From Sweltsa coloradensis (Eukaryota; Arthropoda; Insecta; Plecoptera; Chloroperlidae): DNA of 64,000 nucleotides. Location of the stretch: assembly GCA_024449915.1 (NCBI GenBank), contig JAMZAV010000302.1, positions 744,001 to 808,000 of the forward strand, written 5' to 3'. The notes beneath the pieces are model-generated. The model was not told where the DNA came from and did not search any database. It was given only the letters and a program-made list of their open reading frames with translations. Each line of letters begins with the position of its first letter. Within the stretch, counting starts at the first letter, position 1. A program made the position numbers and the translations under genes. This document shows, one piece after another, positions 44,511 through 54,560 of the stretch.

Positions 44511-44971
44511 GTGTCTCTTTTTATCACGGTCTGCTCACAGTCTACCTGCCTTATAGACTAAATGACATTAGCAGACTTTTTGTAGAATCACGTAATCAAT
44601 TCAGTTAAATGAATCAAGCTTGATTAATTGAGATATCTGGATTTCATTTTAATTTCCTTACTTCAACACGGGCGTAACCTCAAAATTATGCCGAGGGGCT
44701 TTAGAATCGTTTGTCTTGAGAAAATCCACACGCTAGACTAGATATATCTGCGTAATTACGATGACAAAAGAATCGCGTGTTACTACGTCTCACGGAGTAT
44801 TATGCACCATGATGACACGGAAAAGATATATTTTAATAATTGTCTGAAGATATAGTACTTTATATTAACACGATCGTAATGCGGGAAATAGATACTTATC
44901 GAATTAAACACAACTGATGCGAGTAATGAGTGAGCAACCTCAACGTTAATATTTGCTATATATATATATAT

Positions 44972-45263
44972 ATTGATTGATAGCAGTTGTCGAAAAAAGT
45001 TTGCCCCGACTGGGGTTTCGAAACCCAGAACCTCCGGCTTACGTGCCATAGCTCGACCAATTAAGCTACGGGACCACAGAACAAAACCTTTAGGAAACTG
45101 ATATTGTGTGACTGTTGACTTACAGGTTTGTTCTGTGGTCCCGGTAGCTTAACGTGTACAATACCTCTACCAATATTGGTAGAGCTTATGGCACGTTAAG
45201 CCGGAGGTTCTGGGTTCGAACCCCAGTCGGGCAAACTTTTTTCGACAACTGCTATCAATCAAT
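44972..45263. mobile_element. foldback pair of tRNA-derived SINEs
   Basis: The left arm 44972-45089 (minus copy) and right arm 45124-45263 (plus copy) are inverted and separated by 34 bases. Each arm contains a tRNA-like head: GTCCCG..TAGCTTAA, GGCACGT..AAGCCGG and GGTTCTGGGTTCGAACCCC, then AGTCGGGC and the tail AAACTTTTTTCGACAACTGC. The outer ends are ATTGATTGATAGC and GCTATCAATCAAT. The right copy has an extra palindrome in the D-arm. (TA)n lies on the left, and further TA repeats follow at 45306. Confidence 0.75.
45162..45181. repeat. perfect 20-bp palindrome inside the tRNA-like D-arm
   Basis: CTCTACCAATATTGGTAGAG, absent from the left copy, which reads AATTGGTCGAGC at that place. It looks like a fold-back duplication of ATTGGTAGAG. 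Confidence 0.8.
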
Positions 45264-45302
45264 ACTATGTCCTTAAGCGGGCTTATGCTTAAAAAACATA
45301 TA

Positions 45303-45305
<3 letters not shown>

Positions 45306-45336
<31 letters not shown>
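45306..45336. repeat. (TA)n microsatellite
   Basis: About fifteen TA units between the SINE foldback and the next foldback. Confidence 0.9.
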
Positions 45337-45342
<6 letters not shown>

Positions 45343-45368
45343 GTTATATCGCAGACTTTCACGATTGA

Positions 45369-45615
45369 ATATGCAGACATTGTATTTTCGGGTAGTCCGT
45401 GTGGTTTTATTATTAGTTCCAACGTTTCGGGCAGTTCTCCCTGCCCATCTTCAAGGAAATTTAAAACATAAAACAATATCAAAAACAAACAAAACCTTAC
45501 TTCACATAACATACACTGCAACTGGATACATAGACAAACAAAGGGAGAACTGCCCGAAACGTTGGAACTAATAATAAAACCACACGGACTACCCGAAAAT
45601 ACAATGTCTGCATAT
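45369..45615. mobile_element. foldback element with 74-bp perfect arms
   Basis: The left arm 45369-45442 and right arm 45542-45615 are inverted copies with no difference that I can find; the centre is 99 bp. The arms contain ATGCAGACATTGTATTTTCG, GTGGTTTTATTATTAGTTCC and AACGTTTCGGGCAGTTCTCC. TA repeats touch both sides. Frames across the palindrome on either strand are not genes. Confidence 0.8.
45419..45457 (-). other. hammerhead-like hairpin, best conserved of four
   Basis: Minus strand: CCTTGAAGAT, hairpin GGGCAG/CTGCCC with loop GGAGAA, then GAAACGTTGG. Only a U for C at the first core position (and an extra U) separates TTGAAGA from CUGANGA. Hammerheads in Penelope-like elements have this order; activity is untested. 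Confidence 0.45.
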
Positions 45616-45630
45616 ATATATATATATATA

Positions 45631-45686
45631 GTAAAGGTAAAATACATTTTTAATGTATATATATTAAAAATGTATTTTACCTTTAC
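45631..45686. repeat. perfect inverted repeat, 24-bp arms
   Basis: GTAAAGGTAAAATACATTTT.. and its exact inverse, separated by GTATATAT. It directly follows a TA repeat (45612-45630). Confidence 0.9.
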
Positions 45687-46295
45687 TTTTCCAGCATGAG
45701 TTAAACCTATGAAACTAAAAAAATTAGTCCTGAAACCCTATTTTCTACTGAAGAGCAAAACGTGATTTTCTATATGTGAAAGGATATGCAATACGTCATT
45801 ATAATACCTACCTTTGGCGCAATATTAAAATATTCCTATTTACGTATAAATTCAAAGGCCTGATAAGAGTAAATAGAATAGAATTTATGACAAAGAGTTA
45901 CAAATTGAAAGCTAAAAATAATATTGTTAAAAAATCTGTTTATAAAGGCGATGTTGTTACATAATTTCTGATATTGCTTACGATACAAATGGTATAATAA
46001 CAATTTAAATATTAACCGGTTGTTATTTTTACGTGAGCAAATATCGGAAAATAACAAACTTTACAGCGACCGCACTAAGTACTCGATGGAACTAGAATGT
46101 TCAAGTATCTAACATTGATATTGTCATTATAACATTAATTTAACATGTTAATTGCTTTGCGTTTAATAATAGGTTAAGGAAAAGTTCAATTTAAATCTTG
46201 ATCGTTGCTTGAAAATATGTGTACTAAAGTGAGTAGGCCTACACACGTGCAAGTAAAATAAAGCAACCAACAGTGAAAATGTAACTATTAAAAGA
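45687..46295. other. no gene seen
   Basis: AT-rich; overlapping frames at 45776-46057 on both strands are composition effects. Confidence 0.45.
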
Positions 46296-46311
46296 CCCGG
46301 CACCTCCACCA
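46295..46311 (-). repeat. 17-nt dispersed word P, copy 7
   Basis: Plus strand ACCCGGCACCTCCACCA, exact, followed by AATACG. Confidence 0.8.
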
Positions 46312-46420
46312 AATACGAAGATGATTTTTAATGCTTAACGTATTATATTAATGCACTAAGGCTATTCGAGACGATTATAGGTGATGGATGAGAATGAAGG
46401 ACGATAAAAAAAACAACATG

Positions 46421-46502
46421 CCTTATGCGGTATTCGACCCACGTTCTCGTAGAGCCATACGCTCGGACCAGCACTCTACGCATGTGCCACCGCGGACGGC
46501 AC
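46421..46502 (-). other. tRNA-derived SINE head or pseudogene
   Basis: Minus strand: GCGGTGGCACATGCGTAGAG, GTGCTGGTCCGAGCGTATGG, then AACGTGGGTCGAATACCGC. The CGGTGGCACATRCG start and ACGTGGGTTCGAATCC-like B box also occur at 62762-62832, so these are two members of one family. Confidence 0.5.
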
Positions 46503-48344
46503 CAAATCCGATGTGGATGTTCTAAGCGTATGCAACGGTGAGCATGGCATTGACGAATTTCTAGTAGATGTTAAGTTTATTGTCCAATAAAACGATTATT
46601 CAATCTGAATAGCAAGGGAACGACACTGCATATTATTATCAAGTATGGAAAGATTATTAATTGTCAAACATTATATTAAGAAAAACTTTAACAATATTTT
46701 TATCACCTGTATTTCATACTTTGATAGCAGAAACATATTGTGCAACCAATATCACAGTACAAAGACTACAATGATGGTTAAAGTTTCAACATTATTGAGG
46801 AATACTCACGTGCTGTTTGGTTAAAATCTATCAATCTATCAAATATAAATAATGTGTTACAGATTTAGGTACTGGGATTACAACATTCCACACTGAACAT
46901 TATTTTATGTTCACTTCCTGTTATTTCATTTTCTTAAAATAAGAGCAAAATATTTGTCTACATGTTTTAAACTGGATTTACCCGACTGAAAAGTAAAAAT
47001 GCACGAAATTATTGAGTGTGTAATGAATGAAAATAGGAGACAGCATTCTTTATCAAAGCGCGTACATAATAAAAATAGTTTGTCTTGTCAAAGAAGCATT
47101 GGCTAATTTTCTTCGTGAAGAAACTTCGTTGCATTTTTGAATCGATTATGAACTATGGGAAAAATATTCAGGTCACTACAGCAAGAAGTTTCACAGAAAG
47201 TTGTAAATACGCGATAACATGCAAGTTGTTGTTCGCTACCAACGCCAAAAGCATGGGCGACTTCAAACACAATCAACTAAAACCCAAGTTTGTACAAAAT
47301 ACACAGTTATAAATTTCATTCACTTCTAATAACACATGGAATGTCTATATTGATGTCTATATAAAATGAACATATTCAGATCGATATTTATAAAAAGTCA
47401 TGTTTTCTCTGATTTGGTTAATTGTTATTAAAATCAATTCGGTCATATATATTTTGAATATTGATTATAATTATCTAGGACCGGATTGCGTGTTCATCTA
47501 TATGCGATAATTTTAGTTGTTTTTTTATGTTGTATTATTCTATATAATAAAAAAAGTAATGCATATTTTATAGTCAGTGAATTCATTGCGCAGTTGATGA
47601 CACTGTGTTGAGCCAGTTACTAAACTGTAGACTCATTAGGAAAATAAAAATGTCACATTCATAAAAAAAATTGATAATTAATGCATGTTTCAAATTAGTT
47701 TCTGTAATATTTAAACATTTTTTCGCTCTAGTTCCTGTGAAAAGAACATTGAAATATTACAGGTAAAAGGTTTCTATACATTTTAAATAAAAAGTAATAT
47801 CAAATCTATACCGAATACCGATGCCACAAACAGAAAATAATGGCAAACAAGCGTCCAGTATTTGAAATAAGTACCAGTAATTGTTGGGACATGATTAACG
47901 ATTGGAAAACGAAAACAAAATAATTTATACGAGAAAGAAACAGTTTTTCTATCCTCATATCCGTTCCTGTCATAGTAACCCTAGAAGAGTCGCAGCAAAA
48001 TATCAGCTTTCAATTCAACATAAAACTGTCTCTCTCGAGTTACTATCCTCCATTTTAGAATTAATTAAATGGCTCCCTCTCCAAACTTATTGGAGAAAAT
48101 GAGCTAGGCGTAAATATTGATGATTTAAAATCGTATTGGCATTAGTCAAATAAGCCTCTGGATAGATACACGAACACGCTGTATTTTGTTACTAGGAATT
48201 CAATTTCATATAAATAATCAAAATAGATAAATAACAAAGCAATATAGATACGAATTAGTTTACACATTGAAAATTACACTCCATATAGAAATGCACACAG
48301 GCAATTTAATGGATGTATGTATGCGCTGAACATGTGTGTATCAA
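46503..48344. other. no gene seen
   Basis: AT-rich, no shared repeat, no RNA gene. Frames at 47085-47312 and 47902-48102 are unrecognised. Confidence 0.45.
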
Positions 48345-48432
48345 TTTTAGATAACATTTAATACAATTCGGAAGATAAAAAATCCATCCTGATCGGGGTT
48401 CAAACCTCCCACATTCAGGTGGCGCTGAACTC
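48345..48432 (-). mobile_element. tRNA-derived SINE, family S, copy S4 (partial)
   Basis: Minus strand: GCGCCACCTGAATGTGGGAG, GTTTGAACCCCGATCAGGAT and GGATTTTTTATCTTCCGAAT, then TGTATTAAATG. Oriented opposite to S5 about 60 bases away. Confidence 0.6.
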
Positions 48433-48469
48433 TGTTATATTGAACAACAATTCAGAAGTAAAATAGTTA

Positions 48470-48635
48470 CCGTATCGGTGGTCTAGTTGGCTAAGGCGCC
48501 TAATATTTCAGGGAGACTCAGATTCGAACCCCGATCGGGATGGATTTTTTAAACTTCTAAATTGTATTAAATATTAACAGTTCCATATACGGGAGTGTTT
48601 CCCGACAAACCCAATAGAGAAATTTTAGATAATAT
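48470..48635 (+). mobile_element. tRNA-derived SINE, family S, copy S5 (most complete)
   Basis: A box GGTGGTCTAGTTGGCTAAGG, AGGGAGACTCAGATTCGAAC and CCCGATCGGGATGG, body TTTTTTAAACTTCTAAATTG and TATTAAATATTAAC, and tail ATACGGGAGTGTTTCCCGAC. S1-S4 share parts in the same order. The head may come from a Leu-type tRNA, but the anticodon arm is too decayed to say. SINE transcription would be by RNA polymerase III from the internal boxes. Confidence 0.7.
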
Positions 48636-48643
48636 CTATATCC

Positions 48644-48688
48644 TGTTCATCTCAAACATTACATATTATGTAATGTTTGAGATGAACA
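48644..48688. repeat. near-perfect palindrome, 22-bp arms
   Basis: TGTTCATCTCAAACATTACA.. and its inverse with one base at the centre. It sits just after the S5 tail. Confidence 0.9.
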
Positions 48689-48907
48689 AGATGGTTTGTC
48701 TTTAAAAAATAGATAAATTATTTTTAAAGTAAAATTCTTGTACGACAAAAGTTGAATGAATAATATCAAAATAAGGTACCTGATTTTGAAGTGAATTTCC
48801 ATCACAAACTGTGGAGGTAAAATGTCTCCGCCATCATTTAATTTTTAAGAAACGAATATAATTCTATGGCATGTGGCACCAAAATACATTACCAGATGTA
48901 CTTTTGT

Positions 48908-48952
48908 CAATTCCACCTACGGGAGTGTTTCCCAAGTATCCAAATCGAGAAA
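48908..48952 (+). mobile_element. solo SINE S tail fragment
   Basis: AATTCCACCTACGGGAGTGT, then TTCCCAAGTATCCAAATCG, AGAAA. Matches the tails of S2 and S5 without any head. Confidence 0.55.
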
Positions 48953-49734
48953 AAAATATAAAGTGTAAATAAAATTTTAAAACTGTTTTTCATTCAGATA
49001 TTGAATTTACAAATGACGACATGCGCAGTAGAGTATATCACTCGTCCGTGGTGTCAAAGCACATAAACTTCTTATCATAAACAAGATGTTACTAAAGATA
49101 TAAACTGAACATCGTTTAGTGTCTCTGGCTGAGACGTGGCATCTTACAATAACTTTTGTCGTCCATAAAGAAAGTCGTCAAGAGAAAAGATAAATGCCGC
49201 AGGAGATATTTTCATTTGTTCATTGTTAATTTATTAACCTAAATATTATTTTTCTTTCAATCACAACTTCAAAGCTTAGAGAGTTTCATGTTTGAAGTTC
49301 ATAACATCGTGTTTAAATGACGTGCAATGAGAACTTGAAATCCAATATTTGATTAGGAAAGTATAACATTATTATAAGCGTGATTTCAAAAGCACAAACA
49401 CATAGCAAAGTGATGTTAAAACCCAGGTAAGTTTCCATAAAGAAATGGAAAAGTTAATTTCTTTTAATTTCGGATTTTAATTTTAAAAAAACGTTAGTTA
49501 CTTGAAATGAAATTCAAATGTTTTGAACAGCTGAAAATTATAAACAATACAGACCACTTTAAGGTGAGAAATTTGTAGCTTCAAAATACGTATTAAAAAA
49601 TGAATATAAAAAATAAAAATAAAAAAATAGAATAATTACAATACTCTTGAACGCTATATCTTAACAAGGAGGGGGAATCCACCCTTTACAATAAACTGAT
49701 TAGTTAGTATTATTTATTACACTTTAATTAACGT
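48953..49734. other. no gene seen
   Basis: AT-rich, nothing recognised. Confidence 0.45.
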
Positions 49735-49995
49735 GTATAGTTCGAATGTCTTAGCGACGTGGGGAACGTGCACGGCACAAGCGCGCCCAGCTCAATCATC
49801 TACTCTTGAAGTTTAAAGAGGACAGCTCGCCAGTCATTCATTGAAATGGAATTGCCCTTGATTGTCTTCGTCGGGGAATGAATTGGAACTCTCGCAAGCA
49901 GCTCTATCGCGGCTGATTGCAACTATTCACAGTCGTGCCTGTCGCCTACACAAGTAGGCAACGAGGAACACCACAAACACGCCAAATTTCTAATT
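49735..49995. other. GC-elevated non-repetitive island
   Basis: About 250 bases with higher GC in a strongly AT-rich neighbourhood; no frame and no partner in the window. Possible conserved regulatory element. Confidence 0.3.
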
Positions 49996-51539
49996 ACGCT
50001 TCTATGGGGAATTATATATTGTCCTAATAAAGGGGTTTATGTGTTTTGCGAGCTTAATAATTAAGGATAAAGTTTTTTAAATGAAGCATAATATGAAAAG
50101 ACAGCAATATTGATTTTAATAAATATCCCCTATCACTTCTTCTATCATTATCCCTTATCTATAAACCACTCCAACATTAGAAGAAAAGATCGTAACAGTG
50201 ATCAATATCGGAGCACAAATCGTAAAGTGGGCTACGATTTTCGTAACAGATAATTCTTCGATTGTACCGTAATTCCTAGAATATCTATGTTCAAAAGTTT
50301 CTAATGACCACTGAAAATTTCCCAAAGTTCGGTGTAGCCGTTTGTCCAATAAAGCTAACACTCAGCCAATAGTTGTTAAAATCCTTTTAAAAAATGTAAC
50401 AATGCTATTTTCAAAATATATATTTCGTAGAGAGCGAAAAAGCTAACAATAAAATACCATTTTAAAAAAGAACTAACGAAATATTTTTCTCATGGTAGTC
50501 AAATTGTAGTATTCGCTACTTTCCTACCTATTTATGCTGATCCAAAAAGAGGGAAATCTTAGTAAATTAGATTGTTTGTCGTGCTTTATTTATTAATACA
50601 CCTTAATTTTTAAACGTATTTCTGTTGATTTAGCAATCGAAGCTCTGCGTTGGTCAGCAATTTTAACAATATGTTGCCAGATAAATAGGGTAAACGTTGA
50701 GGTCCCAAAACACAAAAATATGTTAACCTACTTTTAGTTCGTGAAAATTTAATTTGATATTTACCTTTAAAATGTTTACAGACAAGTTCTGACAAATTCA
50801 ACCCCTCTTGAGATCGAACCCAAAGCTTGGTTTGAGTCCCAGGTCAAATAAATTTGTTCAAGCTTTATCTCCCTTAGAAGTATCTGTAAACTGGCATATT
50901 AACTACTACAAATTATTTGTCAGACGCCAATGTTAAAACTAGGTTATTATTACTTGGCGGATAGCCACAATAACGGTTACATTGATGTAATTAGCTTGAT
51001 AAACTATACTTAAACGCAAACTAATAATACGTATTCGTATGATTTGTTTTGTGTGAAAACATATCATTTTGTTACCTGTGATCCTGCTGAAGAAACTGGA
51101 AAATATATATGTACATCTATTATCAAATTCAAAAATTATTTGAATGGTAATAATAATCATGAGAAGGTTATAAAGGGTACAACGTGCAACGTTATGCAGT
51201 GTCTTTGAGACTTTGATCTTCTTTAGAATTATTAGAATCTACACAGGGTCGTTATAGCTCTTTGTTTGACTCGAAAGCAAAAGATCCGACAGTACTGTTT
51301 TTTGCCCGAGTAAATGTAATTATTCTAAATAGCGGTATTGTTAGCATTACTAGGGCACGCTTCCTCCCCTAAAGAAGGACATTTAACTTGAAGCCAGCTA
51401 GATATTTCTGACAAAGGGTTAGCTCATTGTACCGATTTGAAGTGATGAAATTACGTTTATTTATAGTTCTTCAGATAGAAACAGGGGGTGTATTTGTACT
51501 TCTCAAAAGCTAAATTAATAGTCTTTGATGTTTGCAGAA
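49996..51539. other. no gene seen
   Basis: AT-rich. At 50800-50850 GATCGAACCC and TTTGAGTCCCAGG weakly recall tRNA T-arms but do not form one. Confidence 0.4.
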
Positions 51540-51850
51540 CGTTGTTCGGGGGGTTGAGAAAGACGGATTGGTTGAGGGTTAAGGGTTGGGTTATGAAAGG
51601 AAGAGGGGTGGAAGAAATAGTAGAGTGAGATATAGGTAGACTAATATGACAAGAAAGCGAGAGCAAAAAGGAAGGAAAGTGTAAATAAAAACAAGTGAGA
51701 TGAGAGACAACGAAAAGGGGTGAGCCTGAGTGATGGTATGGTTACAGGGGGACAACGGTGTGGTGAAGACGAAGAGAGATTGTGTGCTCTGTGAGATATG
51801 ATTAGGAGTTGAAAGGGTGTAGGGGTAAGAAAATACTAGAAATCCCGTGA
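51540..51850 (+). other. purine-rich strand-asymmetric block
   Basis: About 300 bases where the plus strand is dominated by G and A (GGAAGAGGGGTGGAAG, GAGAGCAAAAAGGAAGG and similar) with little C. Could adopt unusual structure or reflect a transcription-linked skew. The minus frame at 51457-51666 is a by-product. Confidence 0.5.
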
Positions 51851-52250
51851 TGGAAATAATTACCGTCGGTGGGTGCTTCTTGGGGAAATGTTTGTGAAAC
51901 GAAGTTACCCTTACTAAAATATTATTTCAATAATGCACCATATTCACATTATATTAATGGAACAAGAGTTTACACGAATAAAATATAATTAAAAATTATT
52001 TCAAAGAGGGTTTGGAAACAAAATGCACTCACCACGACATGCATGCTATTTTCAACCCCTCGTATAAGAAATGTAATAACAAAATTAAAGTTAAATGGGT
52101 GTAAGCCCATGTGAATTTTCATAGGGGTCAGGGGTGCTTACAAATTAATCCCAGCGCTTGCATCACCCTCACCCCTTTTCACAATTGATAGGCAATCCCT
52201 CTAATTGAGAGGGTAAACAATAAATGCGACAACCAATGCTAAATTAGTCC
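51851..52250. other. no gene seen
   Basis: AT-rich, nothing recognised. Confidence 0.45.
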
Positions 52251-52480
52251 GCTACATAGACAAGCGCTCATCAAAGAGAGACGCGTTCTTTGCACTCCCG
52301 GCCGGTTGACCAGGGTGCCCGTCACCCGCCCCGGCCCCGGCCCAGGCTACCAGGGTGCTAGCTGTACGTGTCACACACCGAGCCGCACAGCCACGCCGCT
52401 GTGCTGAGTAAATTAAGTTTTCGACCGTTTTCAATTTTGCAAATCGTTTCGACGTCACAGTGCTTTCCATGTAAATTTGC
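52251..52480. other. GC-rich patch with CCCCGGCC runs
   Basis: The strongest GC patch of the window, with GCCCCGGCCCCGGCCCAGG near 52329-52347 and ACCAGGGTGC twice (about 52310 and 52349). The 80-codon minus frame across it is unrecognised. Could be a CpG patch of a promoter or regulatory element. Confidence 0.3.
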
Positions 52481-54239
52481 ATTCGACGACCCAAGTATTA
52501 CGTTAAAAACGAGTAACGCTTATATAGACAAATGAAACGATTGCTTCGCTCAATTTCACCCTGACGTAAATTACTTTGCATATCTGGGGAGCGTTCATAC
52601 CTCGTTGGGGTGAAGTCGCTTTTATAAGAATTATCGTATATTTTTCACTCCCTGGAGGATGATATTTGTTCGGTGGTAATTAAGGGCAGTGAAGCGACAC
52701 TTTGCTGAGGCATGCAGAATTATGATCGGGAGCTTTTTAATAGATAAGGATTGCCGGAAATAGCCTTCTTTGTGAAATTGGTCGCGTCAAAATAGAAAGT
52801 TACGCTCATAATGCAATTAAATAAATGCAAGACTTTGGGAATAATGTTTTCGTACGTTAAATACTCTGAGAATATTCTTACGGATGTCTTCACGATTTAT
52901 TCGCAACTATAACTCCATAGTACTGGTATAATTACTTAAACTGTCAGTATTACATGCCTGTAGAAAAGCTTTCAAATAATGAGATAAGCGTTAAATATTA
53001 TTATCTTGCATTCGCCCTACTAATAAATCGTATTTTCGCATGGTTACTCAAACCTTTGTTACTCGAAGGGAGGCACGCTTTTTGAGAACTTTACGCTAGA
53101 ACGAGTTTGAAAAGCTTGTGGACTTATGAAAAGCGTTTACAATAGTTTAATTAAAAACGAAGAAATTGTTAATTAGATTTTTATTTTCGCATTTAAAACA
53201 GGGTGTTGCTAGAATGGGGAACTTCTGTTTACAACAAATTCATCTCAATGGTGAATGAATGCAGGGTGATGCAATGACTGCACGGTTGGGTTTAAAAAGT
53301 TGCTTATTAAATAATTAATTTGAAAGGATGTTGTTATTCGTAAATCCTATTAAGTAAATTGTAAACTCATTGATAGGTCGTTTGTGCCATGGCGCAAAAA
53401 TTAAATAATAATTTAACTTAAATTAAATTAACGTTCGATTTTTCTATTATGACTGTCCAATGCGATTGAATACAACAAAATTACATTATACATATTTATA
53501 ATATATTTAACGGTGTGAAAAATGTACTAAAAATCAGTAGTAGAAGAAGTAGCCATTGATAGTTATTGATTTCTCTCACATAACGGATTCAGGCTACATT
53601 AACAGTCGTATTAAGAAAATATGATGACACTTTCCTTTTACATCAATAAAACGGAAACCGTTTTAAAATTTAAGGTCATAAGAAGATAATTATCTTCGAA
53701 TGCACAGTTTCACAGTCTAAAGACACCAAAAAGAAACTAACAACAAAGTCAACGTTAGACTTGCTTTCAACCTTTCGATTCTATAATATAAAGCTATTAT
53801 TAAAATATGATTTACTTCTTCACTTTTTAGCATTGTGTTACAACTTGTATTATTACTATTAGCAGGATATTCTTCCTGTTCGCTGTATGAAGACACTATA
53901 ATCAGTTTAAATTCCACGGTCAGCCTATGATACCGAGTATATCGTGGTACTGGGGGAAAATACCTGATTAGTGATTACTGTTTGAAACTTTAAACCCCAG
54001 CATTTCTTAAACCTGGATATGATTTACATTGTGGGTAGTAGCGAGGATAATATTATAATTTGCGTTTTATATGCAAAATTTGAGGTAGAAATTAGAATAA
54101 TATATAGGTTCTAAAGCTTACTACTACGAATTGTATTGTATAAAATAATCTATTGGAAACAATAAATTTAATTGATACACAGATTGTTTAAAAAGTATGT
54201 AAAACGTGTTTTTGTTAAAATCATCGTATAACAACACCG
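52481..54239. other. no gene seen
   Basis: AT-rich, nothing recognised. Confidence 0.45.
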
Positions 54240-54560
54240 AGGTAAGAGGTCGCTCAGGGCTAATCCATCACAGAAGAGTCAAGTGCGGGCCAGACAGTGG
54301 TTTTGTTTGGGTGTTCCAATACTTCTTGGCAACGCGTCTGAACCACAAGTAAAGCTGGCCATTTATCTGTGAATCCCTCTAAACACGGGCACTTAGCAAG
54401 TCGCACGTTATCCATCATGCTTACACGGTAAAGTGCGCCAATGAGCTATAGACTACCCATGCGCTAATGTACGACGAGAACTCATTTCCGTGCTGTGACT
54501 TTCTGGAGTTAAAGCCATAAATCCGAGTTGTAAAATGCACATCGTTTCTAGCGAACTATG
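54240..54560. other. GC-elevated non-repetitive island
   Basis: Mixed sequence of higher GC with no frame, repeat partner or RNA gene. Candidate conserved non-coding DNA. Confidence 0.25.

Noticed and set aside
45124..45263. Functional tRNA gene in the 45 kb foldback
   Set aside because: A 20-bp palindrome in the D-arm and a 3' extension shared with the inverted copy mark it as a SINE.
45273..45647. 124-codon minus-strand frame with Tyr/Ile runs
   Set aside because: It is the translation of TA repeats and both arms of a foldback.
50795..50850. tRNA-like segment with GATCGAACCC
   Set aside because: No A box, no T-arm pairing, and no match to the other tRNA-like families here.
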